Shown: positions 56,882-64,000 of the stretch, piece after piece | How positions within the stretch are numbered: position 1 is the stretch's first letter | Layout: every line of letters begins with the position of its first letter | Source of the DNA: Aquimarina pacifica | GTDB taxonomy: Bacteria > Bacteroidota > Bacteroidia > Flavobacteriales > Flavobacteriaceae | Assembly: GCF_000520955.1 (NCBI RefSeq) | Contig: NZ_JACC01000007.1 | Span: 157,913 to 221,912 of the forward strand | Direction: 5' to 3' | Length of the DNA stretch: 64,000 bases | Position numbers and translations under genes: made by a program | The notes under the pieces: model-generated | The model's database searches: none | What the model saw: the letters and a program-made list of their open reading frames with translations, nothing else | Told to the model about the DNA's origin: nothing

Positions 56882-57547
56882 ATGAACTTAAGTAACGATT
56901 TTTTAACATTATTAATTAAGATCGGTGTAGGATTAGAAGTGATCACAGCGATTATAGGAACTATTTACTACAATAAATATAAGAATGTTCCTGTACTAAA
57001 ATACTTTATATTTCTTTTATGGTATGTTGTGTTTAACGAATTAATCGGACTATATATTCGATTGTATGGAAGTGGTTATAATGCTTTAATAATAAATGTA
57101 TATAACTTAATAAATTTCAGCTACATCCTATACTTATTTCAAAGTTACTTAAGCAGCAAAAAAAGTAAAAAGATAGTACTAATACTTTGTGTAACCTATC
57201 TTATCTCATTTATTATAAATGGTTTTTATGAAAACTACTTAATAGAATTTCAGAGCGTCCCCTATATTATAGCAGCCTTTTTCGTGGTAATCACCATACT
57301 GCTATACTTTAGGGAGATACTCAATTCCGAAAAAGTATTATACACCAAAAAGAACCTGTTATTTTGGATTGGAGTGGGACTATTACTGTATTTTATTGGT
57401 AATATCCCTTTTAGAATTATACGAAATTACTATGAGTATTTGAGTGATGCAACTACCTTGTTTTTAGTAAATTTCACACTAGCGATTATAATGAATGCTT
57501 GTTTTATTATAGGTTTTATATGGAGCGACAAGAAACAGCTATATTAA
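56882..57547 (+). CDS. Multi-pass membrane protein linked to the histidine kinase
   Basis: The 221-residue protein is hydrophobic, with about seven predicted membrane helices (for example LLIKIGVGLEVITAIIGTIY, YFIFLLWYVVFNELIGLYI, NLLFWIGVGLLLYFIGNI). No catalytic motif is seen. Its end overlaps the start of the histidine kinase gene by 28 bp, a sign of tight coupling. It may form the membrane sensor for the kinase, which itself has one helix only. Confidence 0.75.
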   Translation: MNLSNDFLTLLIKIGVGLEVITAIIGTIYYNKYKNVPVLKYFIFLLWYVVFNELIGLYIRLYGSGYNALIINVYNLINFSYILYLFQSYLSSKKSKKIVLILCVTYLISFIINGFYENYLIEFQSVPYIIAAFFVVITILLYFREILNSEKVLYTKKNLLFWIGVGLLLYFIGNIPFRIIRNYYEYLSDATTLFLVNFTLAIIMNACFIIGFIWSDKKQLY

Positions 57548-58311
57548 TTGCAAGTCTTGTACTTGTAGCAGTAATCATACTGGCAATTTCACTATTCTTA
57601 ATCTTTCAAAAAAGGAAGAACAGTTTGTTATTACAACAAAAAGAAACAGAAAAAAGATTCGAAAAAGCGATTGCCGAAACTCAAATAGAAATAAGAGAAG
57701 AAACTCTCAGAAATATCAGTTGGGAGTTGCATGATAACATCGGACAGTTACTAACGCTTGCCAAAATACAAGTAAACATTGCACAAGATGACCCAAAAAA
57801 ATTAGCGGATGCAACAGAAACCATAACCAAAAGCTTAACAGAACTTCGATCTTTATCAAAATTGATTAATCCCGACGCACTAAAAAGCTTAAGCTTAACA
57901 GAAGCCATAACATTAGAAATAGAACGATTTAATCGGTTACAATTTATTGAAGCAACTATAACAAGTAACGAAGAAACAGAAGAACTAGATGATAAAGCAG
58001 AAATCATAATATTTAGAATATTACAAGAATTTTTTACCAATACCGTAAAACATTCTAAGGCCTCTAATCTTGACGTACATGTAAACTATGATACAGAAAA
58101 AATAGTAATTCATGCAAAAGACAATGGAGTAGGATATGACACATCAGCCTGCTCAGCAAATAGCGGAATCGGTCTCAGCAACATGCAAAACAGAGGAAAA
58201 TTGATTGATGCAGAAATTAAACTAACCTCTCAAAAAGGAAAAGGAACAGAAATTATATTGACATATTATTATAAAAAGAAAAATTCGACATTAGATACTA
58301 TAGATGCATAA
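57520..58311 (+). CDS. Sensor histidine kinase (HisKA_3/NarL-type partner)
   Basis: The ORF begins at 57499, but the ATG at 57520 starts directly before the single membrane helix (about 7-29; 263 residues). A short coiled linker leads to the phosphoacceptor region ISWELHDNIGQLLTLAK with H71, the HisKA_3 type. The ATPase domain follows: N-box FRILQEFFTNTVKHS, G1 DNGVGYD, G2 GIGLSNMQNRGKLI. There is almost no extracytoplasmic domain, so signal input likely comes from the overlapping membrane protein or the lipoprotein. Confidence 0.9.
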   Translation: MERQETAILIASLVLVAVIILAISLFLIFQKRKNSLLLQQKETEKRFEKAIAETQIEIREETLRNISWELHDNIGQLLTLAKIQVNIAQDDPKKLADATETITKSLTELRSLSKLINPDALKSLSLTEAITLEIERFNRLQFIEATITSNEETEELDDKAEIIIFRILQEFFTNTVKHSKASNLDVHVNYDTEKIVIHAKDNGVGYDTSACSANSGIGLSNMQNRGKLIDAEIKLTSQKGKGTEIILTYYYKKKNSTLDTIDA

Positions 58312-58464
58312 ATTTGCACTGATATCCAATGTAATCAAAAGCACAAAATGAACTCTAGAATCGCACAAATAAAGGTTTTTATCAATTATCATATAATTGC
58401 GAGATTCTACTTTATCGTCATCAAAAATGACAATTACAATTCACTAAACTTAAACAGATAAAAA

Positions 58465-59103
58465 ATGAAATATTCAGTAGTCATTGTAGAAGATCACATC
58501 TTACTATCACAAGCATTATCTGGTTTGGTTGACGGGTTTGCTAAATTCAAAATTTTATACATCTGTAAAAACGGAAAAGAATTATTGACACGTTTTAAGG
58601 ACCCAAAAAATATACCAGATATTGTTCTTATGGACATCAATATGCCCATTATGAATGGGATAGAAACCACAGAGGCATTAAAAGAAGAATACCCTCAGGT
58701 TAAGGTATTGGCCCTTTCAGTAGAAGAAGATGAAAAAACAATTCTTAAAATGCTCAGAGCTGGAGCAAAAGGATACCTTCTAAAAGATACTGAAAAAAGT
58801 ATATTAGAAAATGCATTATTACAGGTACAAGAAACAGGTTTTTATCACACCAAGGATGTAACCAACCTATTATTAGGCTCTTTAAATCCTAAAAAAGAAA
58901 ATAATATTGTTCTAAAAGATCGAGAAGTAGAATTCATTAAACATGCATGTACAGAGAAGACTTATAAAGAAATAGCTCAGGATATGTGTTTAAGTCCAAA
59001 AACTATTGAAGGATATCGAGATTCAATTTTCGAAAAATTAAACTTAAAAAACAGAACAGGCCTAGTTATTTACGCAATTAAAAGCAAACTGTTTGTACCA
59101 TAA
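58465..59103 (+). CDS. NarL/FixJ-family response regulator
   Basis: This 212-residue protein has a receiver domain with acid pocket E9-D10, phosphoacceptor D57 (VLMDINMP), S85 and K107. A linker and a LuxR-type helix-turn-helix (about 150-205: LKDREVEFIKHACTEKTYKEIAQDM, then LSPKTIEGYRDSIFEKL) follow. It is the cognate partner of the histidine kinase 153 bp upstream. Target genes cannot be read from the sequence. Confidence 0.92.
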   Translation: MKYSVVIVEDHILLSQALSGLVDGFAKFKILYICKNGKELLTRFKDPKNIPDIVLMDINMPIMNGIETTEALKEEYPQVKVLALSVEEDEKTILKMLRAGAKGYLLKDTEKSILENALLQVQETGFYHTKDVTNLLLGSLNPKKENNIVLKDREVEFIKHACTEKTYKEIAQDMCLSPKTIEGYRDSIFEKLNLKNRTGLVIYAIKSKLFVP

Positions 59104-59219
59104 CCTGTTACATGTTTTTATTGACCATAATATATCCTATTTAAACCGTTCAAATCTTATACTATCTGGGTTTAATGCAAACTAAGTAACTATCCTTCTC
59201 TCGAAACAGGTTTTTTGTT

Positions 59220-59227
59220 TATTTTTG
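59220..59227 (+). promoter_or_regulatory. -7 promoter box of rpoN
   Basis: TATTTTTG matches TAnnTTTG and lies 25 bp before the ATG. No clear -33 box. Confidence 0.5.
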
Positions 59228-59252
59228 TGAATAGAATACCATTAATACCCAT

Positions 59253-60713
59253 ATGTTAAAACAGCAGTTAAATTTTAAATTATCTCAAAAACTTTCTCCG
59301 CAACAGATTCAATTAATGAAACTGATTCAATTGCCTACTCAAGCATTTGAACAACGTTTGAAGCAAGAAATGGAAGAAAACCCCGCTTTGGATAATGGTA
59401 AGGAAAAGTCTGATGATTATGACGACACGTATAGCACAGAAAACACCAGCGATGATGACTATGGCACTGAAAAAATAGAGACTGATATTAATGTTGATGA
59501 ATACCTAAGTGATGATGAAATTCCTAACTACAGGCTAAGCTCTAATAATTATAGCAGTGATGACGAAGAAAAAAGTGTCCCCTACGCATCAGGAACATCA
59601 TTTCGACAACACCTTATCAATCAACTAAACACCTATAGATTTAACGAAGAAGAAAGAGATATCGCAGAGTTTCTTGTAGGAAGTATTGACGAGAGTGGAT
59701 ACATTAGAAGATCTTTACCTGATATCCTTGATGATTTAGCTTTTACTCAAAACATATATACCACTGAAGAAAAAATAGAACAAGTACTACAAACTGTGCA
59801 TCAATTAGATCCTGCAGGAGTAGGTGCTCGTAACTTACAAGAGTGCCTTTGGATACAATTAGACCGAAAAGAAACAACAATCCCAATAAAACTTGCATCA
59901 GAAATTCTTAAGAAAGCATTTGATCATTTTAGTAAAAAACATTACGACAAGCTTTTAGCAAAATTTGATATTACTGAAGAAGATTTAAAACTGGCAATTG
60001 ATGAGATTGAAAACCTAAACCCCAAACCAGGAGGTGCTTACGCAGGTAACAATCGCATTGTAGAACATGTAGTACCTGATTTTACTATAAGAATATCAGA
60101 AGGAGAATTAGAACTTAGTCTTAACGGACGAAATGCACCAGAACTGCATGTATCTCGAGAGTACAATAATATGCTACAAGGGTATAAAGCCACTAAAGAA
60201 AAGTCAAAGTCTCAAAAAGATGCGGTAATGTTTATAAAACAAAAGCTAGACGCTGCAAAATGGTTTATTGAAGCTGTAAAACAACGACAACAAACCCTTT
60301 TTGTTACTATGAGTGCAATAATGCACTATCAAAAAGAGTATTTTTTAAGTGGAGACGAACGAAATCTTAAGCCAATGATCCTAAAGGACATTGCAGATGA
60401 GATTGGGATGGATGTTAGTACCGTTTCGCGTGTAGCAAATAGTAAATATGTTGACACACCTTATGGTACAAAATTGATCAAAGAGTTCTTTTCTGAATCA
60501 ATGACTAATGATCAAGGCGAGGAAGTTTCTACAAGAGAAATTAAGAAGATTTTAGAAATAACCCTAAACGAAGAGGACAAGAAAAAGCCATTGACTGACG
60601 AAAAACTCGCTAAAATTCTAAAAGAAAAAGGATACCCAATTGCAAGAAGAACGGTAGCCAAATACAGAGAACAATTAGATATTCCTGTTGCCAGGTTAAG
60701 AAAGAAAATTTAA
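59253..60713 (+). CDS. rpoN: RNA polymerase sigma-54 factor
   Basis: The 486-residue protein shows all regions of sigma-54: the Gln-rich region I (LSPQQIQLMKLIQLPTQAFEQRLKQEMEENPAL), an acidic region II (about 50-110, many Asp/Glu), the core-binding and HTH regions, and the RpoN box ARRTVAKYRE near the C-terminus. Sigma-54 needs AAA activators to start transcription; none is encoded next to it here. Its last codon overlaps the next gene's start by one base. Confidence 0.96.
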   Translation: MLKQQLNFKLSQKLSPQQIQLMKLIQLPTQAFEQRLKQEMEENPALDNGKEKSDDYDDTYSTENTSDDDYGTEKIETDINVDEYLSDDEIPNYRLSSNNYSSDDEEKSVPYASGTSFRQHLINQLNTYRFNEEERDIAEFLVGSIDESGYIRRSLPDILDDLAFTQNIYTTEEKIEQVLQTVHQLDPAGVGARNLQECLWIQLDRKETTIPIKLASEILKKAFDHFSKKHYDKLLAKFDITEEDLKLAIDEIENLNPKPGGAYAGNNRIVEHVVPDFTIRISEGELELSLNGRNAPELHVSREYNNMLQGYKATKEKSKSQKDAVMFIKQKLDAAKWFIEAVKQRQQTLFVTMSAIMHYQKEYFLSGDERNLKPMILKDIADEIGMDVSTVSRVANSKYVDTPYGTKLIKEFFSESMTNDQGEEVSTREIKKILEITLNEEDKKKPLTDEKLAKILKEKGYPIARRTVAKYREQLDIPVARLRKKI

Positions 60714-61318
60714 TGAATTTTTTTCTAAAAAGTATTTCTTATATTCTACATCCCTTGCTGATGCCGATTGTTGGTGCCATCATCTACTTTACAACAGCCC
60801 CTCGTTTTATTCCTGATGAAATTATTGGAACAAAGATTTTTGGACTAACAATTCTTACTATTCTTATTCCTGTGGTATTATATTTTTTTCTAAAAAACTT
60901 GGGAGTTGTTACTTCAATACATCTAGAAAACGTACGACAACGCAAAGTCCCTTTATTACTTCAATCTCTACTATTTGTAATCGTGATTAAGATAATTGTT
61001 GATGTATATCAATACCCCGAATTGTATTTTTTCTTTTTAGGCGCATTATTTTCTTCTCTTAGTGCCATTTTTATGTCTCTATTCAAGATCAAGGTAAGCC
61101 TACATATGATAGGGATAAGTGCCATCGCAATGTTTACTATCATACTCAGCATACACTTTGAAATCAATCTCACATTACTTATTGCCGCTTTATTAATTGC
61201 AAATGGACTTGTAGCCACTTCAAGATTGCATTGTAGAGCACATAACAACATCGAGCTGATACTAGGATTTATTACGGGACTACTCCCTCAAATCATATTA
61301 GCAAATTTTTGGTTATAA
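60713..61318 (+). CDS. Membrane protein, PAP2-like
   Basis: This 201-residue protein is very hydrophobic, with about six helices, and is coupled to rpoN (ATGA-type overlap). Polar residues at the C-terminal part (VATSRLHCRAHNNIELILGFITG) resemble the H-x-x-x-E-x-x-x-G end of PAP2-type phosphatases, but the full catalytic signature is not visible. Flavobacterial genomes often place such a gene after rpoN. It overlaps the convergent barrel gene by 6 bp. Confidence 0.75.
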   Translation: MNFFLKSISYILHPLLMPIVGAIIYFTTAPRFIPDEIIGTKIFGLTILTILIPVVLYFFLKNLGVVTSIHLENVRQRKVPLLLQSLLFVIVIKIIVDVYQYPELYFFFLGALFSSLSAIFMSLFKIKVSLHMIGISAIAMFTIILSIHFEINLTLLIAALLIANGLVATSRLHCRAHNNIELILGFITGLLPQIILANFWL

Positions 61319-62023
61319 TATATAAAACATTAATCCAATTTTAGCTGCATTCAATCCTACGGTCTCGTTTTCAATAGTAGCTTCATCACCAAAAAAAGGA
61401 TTTAAGCCATAATAAAAATAAAAGTTAAAGGTATTCCAACCAAAAGCAAAAGTAAGACCCATTCTAAAACGATCTATACTCGATATATCCGTTTGTTTTA
61501 TCTGATTGCCCGGTTCTTTATAATTAGATCTAAAAGAAAACAAATATCCTGCTTTAAAACCTGCATAGACTCTATAAAACTTATGCGTCTCAGGAATAGA
61601 TGTTCTCCATCTGAATTCTAAAGGCAATTCTATAAGATGTGTAGTAAATCTATTACTATCATACTCAACACCACTTAAACTTGCAAAAGTAGTTACTCCA
61701 GTACTCACCTCTTCTTCGCCAATTAGTAAATTTTGATTATATACATTTAGCGAATACCCTAACCCCATAGCAACTGCCACATTGCGCTCTTTATTAATTG
61801 GCATATCTCTTAAAAAACCCATATGCATTCCACCAGAAAACCCGGATTGATTTATATCTTCTGGTCTATTAAAAAGTAAATTAAAAGTGACTCCAAAATA
61901 AAATTGATCTTCACGATAGAGAGAATCCACAACTTCTGTACCAATAGAATCTTGTTCGACTCCTTGCCCAAAAGAAACAAAAACTTGCAAACAAAATAGT
62001 ATAAGTATGACCTGCTTTTTCAT
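61313..62023 (-). CDS. Outer-membrane beta-barrel protein (PorT-like)
   Basis: The start is placed at 62023 (MKKQVILILFCLQVFVSFGQ, a signal peptide ending in Q; 236 residues). Alternating hydrophobic strands with many aromatic residues and Gly (FYFGVTFNLLFN, GGMHMGFLRDM, GLTFAFGWNTFNFYFYYG) and a final KIGLMFYIL indicate an eight-stranded outer-membrane barrel of the PorT-like kind. Specific role unknown. It lies downstream of two exbD genes on the same strand. Confidence 0.8.
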   Translation of the reverse strand: MKKQVILILFCLQVFVSFGQGVEQDSIGTEVVDSLYREDQFYFGVTFNLLFNRPEDINQSGFSGGMHMGFLRDMPINKERNVAVAMGLGYSLNVYNQNLLIGEEEVSTGVTTFASLSGVEYDSNRFTTHLIELPLEFRWRTSIPETHKFYRVYAGFKAGYLFSFRSNYKEPGNQIKQTDISSIDRFRMGLTFAFGWNTFNFYFYYGLNPFFGDEATIENETVGLNAAKIGLMFYIL

Positions 62024-62196
62024 ATAGATCACTAAAATAAATCTATTTATTCAAAAAAATCAATAAACTTTTTAAAAACAATACTCAAAAGCAGGATCAT
62101 AATAAGTTACAACATCAAAAGGTCATCTAAAACACTACAGGCAGTATGCAAGCAAACGCCTTAAGTCCCCTTTATGTAATCCGGATAAGCACCTAT

Positions 62197-62682
62197 TTAA
62201 TTACTAAAATTATCTTGTGCCTCTCCAGTTTTGGTAATATAATTTAATTTTAAAGCATGTACTTCTCTAAGTTCCTTTTTGATATCACCCACAAGCCCCA
62301 TATTCGTCTCTTTATCTATTTTTAATGCTGTGGTAAGGAAAGGAAGTAATTGCTCATTTTTGGCATCTCTTTCTGCAAAAACAAAAGCTTTAATATCATT
62401 TACAGAAGCAAACTTATCATTGAGTTGCACCCTAGCTTCACTCCCTGCATTCATTTGATATCTTGAACTAGGTTTTCCAGCATAAATATGCATCACCAAA
62501 TCCTTTTTATCCAACTTTTCTACTTGATTTGCAACAGGGAGCTTGTTTTCTATAAGCAACACATCTTTACGCATTACCGTTGCAACCATAAAGAAAAAGA
62601 GTAACATAAATACAATATCAGGTAATGATGCCGTCGAAATTTCTGGTAATTGAACAGTTTTTCTTTTTTTTAAAATATTCAT
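62197..62682 (-). CDS. exbD: ExbD/TolR-family protein (second of a pair)
   Basis: This 161-residue protein has one membrane helix (about 20-42) with the conserved Asp22 (LPDIVFMLLFFFM) that carries protons in ExbB/ExbD motors, and a periplasmic domain typical of ExbD (DKKDLVMHIYAG, FAERDAKNEQLLPFLTTALKID). It is 27 bp after the first exbD. It couples proton-motive force to TonB-dependent outer-membrane transport, provided that an ExbB partner is encoded elsewhere. Confidence 0.9.
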   Translation of the reverse strand: MNILKKRKTVQLPEISTASLPDIVFMLLFFFMVATVMRKDVLLIENKLPVANQVEKLDKKDLVMHIYAGKPSSRYQMNAGSEARVQLNDKFASVNDIKAFVFAERDAKNEQLLPFLTTALKIDKETNMGLVGDIKKELREVHALKLNYITKTGEAQDNFSN

Positions 62683-62709
62683 AGTACTAATATGTTTTTG
62701 ATTATATCA

Positions 62710-63312
62710 TTAATTCTTAGGTTCTGCCTCAGATATTTTCTCCGGAAATAGGGATTTAATATGCTCAATCTTTTCTTTCAATGCTTGTTTTTGTTCATAG
62801 TTCGAGCTATCCCCAAAATCCTTCTTCAATGATTCAAATGAAACGCCATACAACCTATTTGCCTCACGATTACGCAAATCGGTATATGCTGCTAATAATT
62901 CATTCTGAACAGCGATATAAGTACCATAATTTGTTTCGCGACTATTCACAACAGAAATAACCGCCTTTTTGGGATGGTCCGAAGATTTCGAATCATGCAT
63001 CCCTTTGCAATACATACAAGAATTAACGGTTGACCCACCATTATCAAGAAAGGCAACTGCCTTCCTTTTGAGGTCCCCAATCTTCGTTAGAACACCTCCA
63101 ACTAAGAGCTCATTTTCTTTATTTAACTCAACTTTGAACAGGTTTTTTTTCTTTATTTCTGCCTCAACAGGCCCCTCAAGAGGAGGAGGTAATTTCCTGC
63201 TAATACCGTAATCCGTTTGGATTGTTGTAGTCACTAAGAAAAAAATAAGTAACAAAAATGCAATATCCGCCATGGATCCCGCATTAACACTGGGCGCTAA
63301 TCTTCTAGCCAT
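62710..63312 (-). CDS. exbD: ExbD/TolR-family protein (first of a pair)
   Basis: The 200-residue protein has the membrane helix at about 12-32 with Asp16 (SMADIAFLLLIFFLVTT). Its periplasmic domain contains the longer insertion of the Bacteroidetes first-ExbD type (MYCKGMHDSKSSDHPKKAV), with a C-x2-C pair. A Lys/Glu-rich tail follows (ALKEKIEHIKSLFPEK). ExbB/MotA-TolQ genes usually precede such a pair, but none is seen in the 688 bases upstream. Confidence 0.9.
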   Translation of the reverse strand: MARRLAPSVNAGSMADIAFLLLIFFLVTTTIQTDYGISRKLPPPLEGPVEAEIKKKNLFKVELNKENELLVGGVLTKIGDLKRKAVAFLDNGGSTVNSCMYCKGMHDSKSSDHPKKAVISVVNSRETNYGTYIAVQNELLAAYTDLRNREANRLYGVSFESLKKDFGDSSNYEQKQALKEKIEHIKSLFPEKISEAEPKN

Positions 63313-64000
63313 AATAAAAATATATTTAGTTAATAATTAAAAAATCAAAAACTACAGAACTAAGTGACAGAGATTGCTTCAACAAAAAAACTAGAAACCC
63401 ATATATAAATACATAAAATAATCCGACAAAATAGAGCCGTTATTACAGGGAAACTACATACTCAATATCACTTTTGGAAGGTTAGATATTGAACTTATAA
63501 CTAATAAAATTTGGAATTGGATAGAAGTGTTTAGAACATACACAATGTAAGCTCTATTTCATCTAAAAGATGTTACACAATGCTCTAATTGCAATTGTTA
63601 TGCCAAATAAGCAAAAGAAATATTAGCCATAGAACTTTGTATATAGATTTTAAAAAAACAAGTTTCATATAAACAATGTGAACTAGCTTATGAATTTAGG
63701 CATAGGCATTTTGACTTGAACAAGATTGCACGTTTGTTAAACACTCTCTATGCAATGAACCCGTAATAAGACTCAAAACTGCAATGAACAGTGACATACT
63801 CTTGTTTCTTTATAGCACCGCTATAGGTAACTACAAAAAAGTGGCGAAGCATCAATGTTTGCTGTGTTTTTTTGTTGTAATAGATTTTCTACTACATAGA
63901 TCGGGCTTAAACGAAGGAAGGATGTAGATATAAACAAAAAACCCACTAATACTAGTGGGTTTTTTATTCAAATAAATGTCTTGTCCTGAAATAGCGTTAC
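63313..64000. other. Intergenic region without a supported gene at the right edge
   Basis: About 690 bases lie upstream of exbD. On the plus strand, 63647-63766 gives a stop-free, start-less stretch of about 40 codons that might be a decayed gene fragment; I do not call it. A terminator hairpin lies at 63936-63965. No ExbB-like sequence is visible. Confidence 0.45.
63936..63965. terminator. Rho-independent terminator at the right edge
   Basis: A perfect 13-bp stem (63936-63948 with 63953-63965) has a 4-nt loop and A/T runs on both sides, so it could serve either strand. The gene it ends is not clear. Confidence 0.75.

Noticed and set aside
63647..63766. Start-less peptide stretch of about 40 residues near the right edge, possibly a decayed gene
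   Set aside because: Too short, no start codon and no family resemblance that I could name; equally likely by chance.

Overview
The window looks like a chromosomal segment of a marine Flavobacteriaceae species. An Aquimarina-like genus is only my guess from protein style. The evidence is low GC, promoters of the Bacteroidetes type (-7 TAnnTTTG), no Shine-Dalgarno sequences, and many Bacteroidetes-typical families (DUF6443/RHS, DUF5916, DUF5686, DUF3667, LytTR, paired ExbD). I saw no rRNA, tRNA, CRISPR array, intact insertion sequence or prophage.

Layout. 1-6.3 kb: a minus-strand pair of giant secreted YD/RHS-type proteins; the downstream one runs off the left edge and carries nine Ig-like repeats before a DUF6443 domain. 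7.5-8.6 kb: a membrane-anchored LytTR regulator. 9.5-19.2 kb: twelve tandem paralogous lipoproteins with collagen-like Gly-X-Y stretches. They are arranged as four cassettes of three genes, three of which end in clear terminators. 19.3-24.4 kb: a serine hydrolase, a DUF3667 membrane protein and a DUF5916 outer-membrane protein. 24.6-36.8 kb: housekeeping genes (rplM-rpsI, rpsB, tsf, pyrH, frr, asnS) with a DUF5686 protein and an RND-family transporter between them. 36.9-40.5 kb: catalase-peroxidase katG with an ankyrin gene and an unknown gene.

40.9-52.2 kb: a membrane-stress-like island. A XRE/S24-like repressor is divergent from YbjN-like, PspA, YqiJ-like (OB-fold) and flotillin genes. Then come a structured intergenic RNA candidate, three small genes (one a GIY-YIG gene with an apparent frameshift) and a 1630-residue AAA ATPase. 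52.5-55.8 kb: two unknown proteins and a MarR/GNAT pair. 56.1-61.3 kb: a lipoprotein, membrane protein, histidine kinase and NarL-type regulator module, then rpoN and a membrane protein. 61.3-63.3 kb: an outer-membrane barrel and two ExbD proteins, with no ExbB visible.

The two most notable systems are the collagen-like lipoprotein array (tandem amplification of a three-gene unit with its upstream sequences) and the PspA/flotillin/AAA island with its divergent repressor. All functional statements are from reading the sequence; no database search was run.
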